A stretch of DNA of 10,736 nt, from positions 1-10,736 of the forward strand of contig JADFJZ010000010.1 of assembly GCA_022565195.1 (NCBI GenBank). The letters are read 5' to 3'. The stretch is from Planctomycetota bacterium. GTDB taxonomy: Bacteria > Planctomycetota > Phycisphaerae > UBA1845 > CAIVHJ01. A program made the position numbers and the translations under genes. The notes beneath the pieces are model-generated. The model was not told the DNA's origin and searched no databases. It saw only the letters and a program-made list of their open reading frames with translations. Positions within the stretch are counted from its first letter, which is position 1; each line of letters begins with the position of its first letter. This document shows positions 7,988 to 10,736 of this stretch, one piece after another.

Positions 7988-8047
7988 TACTCACACATGT
8001 CATTTACCTAGACCGCCCGCCACAATACTCTCGGAGGCAAGAAGAAG

Positions 8048-8107
8048 ATGCGGGGCGTGTTTTTTTCACACACCTCATGCAATCACGAAAAAGCAGGAGG
8101 GAGGTAA
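8048..8107 (+). CDS. Possible 19-residue leader peptide
   Basis: An ATG at 8048 has GGAGG ten bases upstream (8033-8037) and opens 19 codons ending in TAA at 8105-8107. Its last codons contain a second strong ribosome-site-like run, GGAGGGAGG (8096-8104), lying 15 bases before the ATG of a 23-codon ORF at 8120-8191. Both follow the TTGACA/TATTTT promoter candidate. Such short ORFs arise often by chance, so this is only a candidate for a leader-peptide or coupled micro-ORF arrangement. Confidence 0.2.
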   Translation: MRGVFFSHTSCNHEKAGGR

Positions 8108-8366
8108 ATCGCTCCGGCGATGGCCCACGGCAAGGTTGTGGACCATGCGCCAGCTCATCGCGCATCGTCCACGCCGCCAAACCTTAACTGACGAATTCAG
8201 TTTTTGCGAACATTCGCGGAGCGCTGCCGCGCGGCCTCTCAATTCCTTCTCCGCAGCAGCAGTTCCGAGGTCACGAATCACGGCCAACTTCCCCCGAGAA
8301 CTGCGAATCCGTGGGACGCGTAGCGGACCAGGAGGGCGGTGACCGGGATTTGTTCGCGCATTGCAC

Positions 8367-8394
8367 TTGACGCTTCGGCGGCCTGTGTTACAGA
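8367..8394 (+). promoter_or_regulatory. Second candidate promoter for paralogue B
   Basis: TTGACG (8367-8372) and TACAGA (8389-8394) are 16 bases apart. This would give a leader of about 115 bases, including the GGGAT/ATCCC hairpin and the GC-rich palindrome just before the ribosome site. Match quality is moderate. Confidence 0.3.
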
Positions 8395-8514
8395 ATAGGA
8401 GACGGTATCAGGAAGAAACGGGAATTTTTCATGCGTGCCATCACGTTAGGCGGATGATGGGATGCTTCGATCCCGTAAGCGGCGGCGCGCCGCATACTAC
8501 ATGGAGGTAGTTCA

Positions 8515-8802
8515 ATGGCCAACCAAACGGGGCAAAAGAAACCGACTGACTTCGGCGCCAACAGCACCGGACCCCGCGTCCTCCTGCAAGACATTCTCGA
8601 ACCCGGAGCCTATGTCTGTCACTGGAATGGGGACTTGCTGCGCGTGCTGGAGAATGAGTTGCCCCTGGACGAGCTTCCGGACCTGCCGGAGACCACGGAA
8701 GACCAAGTGCTCGAAACGACGAAAGTCAGTGACGATCCCTTCATCCCAATTTCGCAGGCACGGATGGCAGCCTCGAATTTTGACATCGACGTGAGCTTCT
8801 AG
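8515..8802 (+). CDS. Small conserved protein of unknown function, paralogue B (95 aa)
   Basis: This 95-residue protein is the counterpart of the 96-residue protein at 7439-7729. It keeps GAYVCHWNGDLLRV (31-44), TKVSDDPFIPI (69-79) and ARMAASNFDIDVSF (82-95). The linker between the blocks (45-68) is acidic and differs from paralogue A. No signal peptide or membrane segment is seen. A GGAGG site seven bases before the ATG fixes the start. It is the first gene of a plus-strand cassette, followed after 50 bases by a 199-residue helical protein and then a MamK-like actin, so a role linked to that filament protein is a reasonable inference, not an observation. No family name can be given. Confidence 0.85.
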   Translation: MANQTGQKKPTDFGANSTGPRVLLQDILEPGAYVCHWNGDLLRVLENELPLDELPDLPETTEDQVLETTKVSDDPFIPISQARMAASNFDIDVSF

Positions 8803-8809
8803 CGTGCCG

Positions 8810-8859
8810 GGAATGAGTTTGGCAGCGGACGTTTTCCAAACGGAATGAGTTTGTGGCAG
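8810..8859 (+). repeat. Short direct repeat before the 199-residue gene
   Basis: GGAATGAGTTT occurs at 8810-8820 and again at 8842-8852, each followed by GGCAG (directly in the first copy, after two extra bases in the second). The second copy provides the purine-rich stretch before the GTG start at 8853, so the ribosome site and start region seem to have been duplicated in tandem, 32 bases apart. Confidence 0.6.
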
Positions 8860-9452
8860 TTCACTCAGTATCTTTGCGGTGGCTCGCTGAAAATCGCCGC
8901 CCCCGCGCCCAAGATCGTGCGGCACAATCAGCACCGCCGCGCGAAGACACTGCACCGGACGTGGACTCCGAACCCTTATCGACGAAACAGGAAACTGCGA
9001 AGTCGGACCCTGAGCGGGACGAATCTTCCACGGAGTGTGAACCTGCGGACTCGCCTCGTTCCGACGGCGCGCTGGGCCTTTCGAGTTCGGAATTCGATCG
9101 CCTGCTCAACCGATTCGGATTGCAGGGCGGACGCGCGCTGCTGGCTCTGATTTACAAGCTGTCTTCGATTGAGTCCGAGTTGACGGCCCTGCGAAAAGCG
9201 ATCGAAAAAATCGGTCCGTCAATGCCCAGCGAGGAGCCTGCCGATCACGGCAACGCCGCAACAGAACCCGCGCCGGCGGCCGCCGGCGCTGGACAAAGAT
9301 CAGCCGGGAATACTCGATCAAGTATTTCGAAACAATTTGACGCTCTGGAGAAAGATGGACTAAGAATGCACCGGCGCCCGCGATCGACAACGGAGTCAGG
9401 CGGGCTGCGTCGCATCACGATTGGAAAGGACGGATTCGCATGCCCGAAGTAA
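8853..9452 (+). CDS. Helical hypothetical protein of the actin cassette
   Basis: The 199-residue product has a charged, low-complexity N-terminal half (about 15-72). A well-formed amphipathic helical region follows (about 77-121, including FDRLLNRFGL and SSIESELTALRKAIEKI), then an Ala/Pro linker (about 122-150) and a basic C-terminal region (160-199) ending RRITIGKDGFACPK. No named domain is recognised. The helical part resembles an adaptor or filament-binding segment, but that is inference. The start is uncertain: GTG at 8853 has GGAATGAG upstream, while an ATG at 8845 opens another frame that ends at 9150. The frame used here is preferred because its 3' half is plainly coding. Its last 13 bases overlap the start of the actin-like gene, which implies translational coupling and joint function. 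Confidence 0.68.
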   Translation: MAVHSVSLRWLAENRRPRAQDRAAQSAPPREDTAPDVDSEPLSTKQETAKSDPERDESSTECEPADSPRSDGALGLSSSEFDRLLNRFGLQGGRALLALIYKLSSIESELTALRKAIEKIGPSMPSEEPADHGNAATEPAPAAAGAGQRSAGNTRSSISKQFDALEKDGLRMHRRPRSTTESGGLRRITIGKDGFACPK

Positions 9453-10093
9453 AAGGGCCTTTTGACAACGCGTTGCAACCAACCGCACCGGCCAAGACTC
9501 CCGCCAAGGCGCCGGCTGCGGCAAAGCCGGAAAACCGCTTGAACAAGCGCATTCAGGAACCGGCCCTGCCGGTGGGCCAGGGGGAAGATGCGCTGTACGT
9601 CGGCATCGATTTGGGCACCTCGCGCACGTCGGTATCCGCCAGCAACGGCCAGCGCCACACGGTGCTCTCCTGGGTCGGCTATCCCAAGGACATCATCGCG
9701 CGCAAGCGCGTGGGCACCAAGACCGTCATCGGCCAGGAAGCGCTCGACAACCGACTGGCGCTGGACATGATCAAGCCGCTCGAGACCGGCGTGATCAACA
9801 GTTCGGATCCGCGCTGCGTCCACGCCGTCAAGGAGTTGATCGGCTATGCGCTCTCGCTGTGCGGCACGAAGCTGGAACAGCCGCTGTACGCCGTCATCGG
9901 CGTGCCGGCGCGCGCGTCCATAGAGAACCAAAAGGCCATTCTGCGAAGCGTGCAGCCGTTCGTGTCGTCGGCCATGGTCGCCAGCGAGCCGTTTGCGGTT
10001 GCCTATGGGCTCGATCTCCTGAGCGAAGCACTGATCATCGACATCGGCGCCGGCACTCCCGCAGCCGAGCGACGCGCACGCAAGAACTGCTAG
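9440..10093 (+). pseudogene. MamK-like bacterial actin, truncated after the phosphate-2 motif
   Basis: After a 50-residue Ala/Pro-rich extension, the protein matches the N-terminal half of MamK/MreB-type actins. Phosphate-1 is GIDLGTSRT (55-63); then come VGYPKD (79-84), AVIGVPARAS (151-160), SEPFAVAYGLD (182-192) and phosphate-2 DIGAGT (201-206). These blocks are closest in my memory to MamK, the ATPase that forms the filament organising magnetosomes, more than to MreB or ParM. Similarity stops abruptly at codon 206 (base 10057); 11 unrelated residues and a stop follow. Actins of this type continue for roughly 150 more residues, including the adenosine-binding motif, so the product should not bind ATP normally or polymerise. 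The gene overlaps the 199-residue gene by 13 bp, with a purine-rich ribosome site upstream. No magnetosome membrane genes are present, so a magnetosome role should not be assumed. The break may be biological or an assembly join. Confidence 0.85.
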
Positions 10094-10120
10094 GCCGAGC
10101 AGAGTGTAGTTCGTCCCCAT
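10058..10120 (-). other. Possible start of a secreted or lipid-anchored protein, cut by the junction
   Basis: From ATG at 10120 the minus strand encodes a hydrophobic stretch LLGLAVLACASLGC with a lipobox-like VLAC (Cys15), after which the frame enters reversed actin sequence. The n-region lacks a Lys or Arg and there is no ribosome site, so chance is quite possible. If real, it is the 5' remnant of a lipoprotein gene whose remainder was lost at about 10057. Confidence 0.25.
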
Positions 10121-10164
10121 GTGGCTCAGTGCGTCCACCGCCTCGTTCCCAGCGAGCATCTTAG

Positions 10165-10356
10165 ATTGATCCCAGCAAGGGCCCAGCCGCGTCGCGGACC
10201 TCGTACCGCGTACGTACGTTTGAGCTCGGGATGATCTTCATAAACCCTAATCTCCCGGCTGACCGCTGGCGCCTCACCTTGGCCTACGAGCTTGGGCACA
10301 TCGTGTTGCACCACCATCTCAATATCCCCCCCGACGAACAGCACAGTCCAGATTGA
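10165..10356 (+). pseudogene. ImmA/IrrE-type (DUF955) metallopeptidase remnant
   Basis: The plus-strand frame holds FINPNLPADRWRLTLAYELG followed directly by HIVLHHH. This is the signature of ImmA/IrrE zinc peptidases, whose usual form is 'NxxLPxxRxRFTLAHELGHxxLH'. These enzymes commonly cleave phage-type repressors or stress regulators beside toxin-antitoxin and mobile-element genes. The first zinc-binding His of HExxH is replaced by Tyr here (YELGH), which should abolish metal binding. The frame stops at 10354-10356, before the expected glutamate-containing 'EAxxFAxxLLMP' block, and the region ahead of the motif is only a short unrelated tail after a stop at 10162. There is no good start codon or ribosome site. 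I read it as a decayed internal fragment. Confidence 0.6.
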
Positions 10357-10368
10357 GCTGACCCCGCC

Positions 10369-10736
10369 TCAGGCGCCTTCCAGTCTGTACACCCTCACCC
10401 GACCCACTCCCAACTCGTCCTTGTGAACACCAGTGACCCTACCGCCGGCCACATGCTTGATGACAAACCCCTCTGGGACCGTCAGAGACCCAAGCCACTG
10501 AAACTCTGGAGACAGAACGGTCCACCGCGTCCCGAACTCCCATGGGAGATAGTAATCCCGCACCCATACGTTGCCCTTATCGTCCGAAAGAAGCTCCACG
10601 TATGCGGGCAAGGCCTCCGGATAGGGGACTTCATCGAGCCACTTTCTGTTTTGTACTCCCCTCGACGACTCGACTACCTCGGTACGCCATGTCTCGTACC
10701 GTCTCCGTAACGCGTTGGTGACCGGACGAACGGGTG
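10369..10736 (-). CDS. C-terminal part of a probable six-bladed beta-propeller protein (5' end outside window)
   Basis: An open minus-strand frame of about 122 codons enters from the right edge and ends with a stop at 10369. The sequence reads like the last blade of a propeller: DDKGNVWVRDYYLP, then a W-x-V/L-x-x-P block, FQWLGSLTVPEGF, and the ending DELGVGRVRVYRLEG. I associate this ending pattern with the '6-bladed beta-propeller' proteins common in Gemmatimonadota and Acidobacteria; that link is from memory and not certain. There is no start codon within the window. It ends 12 bases from the ImmA/IrrE remnant, and nothing ties it to the actin cassette. Confidence 0.55.
   Translation of the reverse strand, partial: PVRPVTNALRRRYETWRTEVVESSRGVQNRKWLDEVPYPEALPAYVELLSDDKGNVWVRDYYLPWEFGTRWTVLSPEFQWLGSLTVPEGFVIKHVAGGRVTGVHKDELGVGRVRVYRLEGA

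Larger units (their letters stand above)
7730..8514. promoter_or_regulatory. 785-bp divergent intergenic region between the two paralogues
   Basis: The part around 7915-8005 is markedly AT-rich compared with the surroundings and holds oppositely directed promoter-like elements. Further right are two tiny ORFs with ribosome-site-like purine runs, a second promoter-like pair near 8367-8394, and two short inverted repeats near the second paralogue: GGGAT/ATCCC at 8459-8474 and the 12-bp palindrome GCGGCGCGCCGC at 8482-8493. Open frames longer than 100 codons here are low in recognisable content and look spurious. No tRNA, known riboswitch or insertion-sequence end was recognised. Confidence 0.5.

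Noticed and set aside
7959..8342. Plus-strand frame of 127 codons in the intergenic region
   Set aside because: It starts at TTG inside the promoter candidate, has no ribosome site, and its Arg/Pro/Ser-rich translation shows no motif.
8482..8493. GC-rich 12-bp palindrome as an operator or insertion-sequence end
   Set aside because: Palindromes of this GC type arise easily in GC-rich DNA, no second copy is seen, and no transposase is present.
8845..9150. Alternative frame for the gene after paralogue B, from ATG at 8845
   Set aside because: The translation becomes Arg-rich and motif-free, and it ends midway through the well-formed helical region of the frame starting at 8853.
9440..10057. 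Interpretation as part of a magnetosome gene cluster
   Set aside because: Only the actin half resembles MamK. No other Mam or Mad gene is visible and the neighbours are unrelated, so magnetosome formation is not supported.
9245..10159. Minus-strand frame of 304 codons beginning with a hydrophobic segment
   Set aside because: Beyond its first 35 residues it is antisense to the actin-like gene and the 199-residue gene. Only the short signal-like start is kept, as a low-confidence remnant.

Overview
The window looks like a GC-rich bacterial chromosome segment, probably from the Planctomycetes/PVC neighbourhood or a similar environmental phylum such as Hydrogenedentota. That placement is inference. 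It rests mainly on the very long membrane protein that combines two VWA domains with a glutamine-amidotransferase-like domain and a degenerate second metal site, a layout I associate with those groups. No rRNA, tRNA or CRISPR array was seen.

Left block (1-5949, minus strand): three genes run in one direction. A 600-residue membrane/coiled-coil protein with three CxxC pairs (4147-5949) comes first, then a six-blade NHL-repeat lipoprotein (3144-4100), then a giant VWA membrane protein (from 3098 through the left edge). Gaps are about 45 bp, so this is probably one operon acting at or outside the cytoplasmic membrane. Centre-left (6073-7323, plus strand): rnpA (RNase P protein) and fabI (enoyl-ACP reductase), both intact housekeeping genes. 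The usual rnpA partner rpmH is not next to it.

Centre-right (7439-10057) is the most interesting part. Two homologous proteins of 96 and 95 residues, which I cannot assign to a known family, are encoded divergently on either side of a 785-bp intergenic region. That region carries two opposed perfect TTGACA hexamers and two tiny possible leader ORFs. The plus-strand copy leads a cassette: the small protein, then a 199-residue helical protein of unknown function, then an actin-like ATPase resembling MamK. The last two genes overlap by 13 bp.

Right end (10058-10736): the actin-like gene stops right after its phosphate-2 motif. The following 680 bases are a patchwork: a possible signal-peptide start on the minus strand, an ImmA/IrrE metallopeptidase remnant on the plus strand, and the C-terminal end of a probable beta-propeller protein on the minus strand running off the window. 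This is either a real recombination scar and gene graveyard or an assembly chimera; the sequence alone cannot decide.
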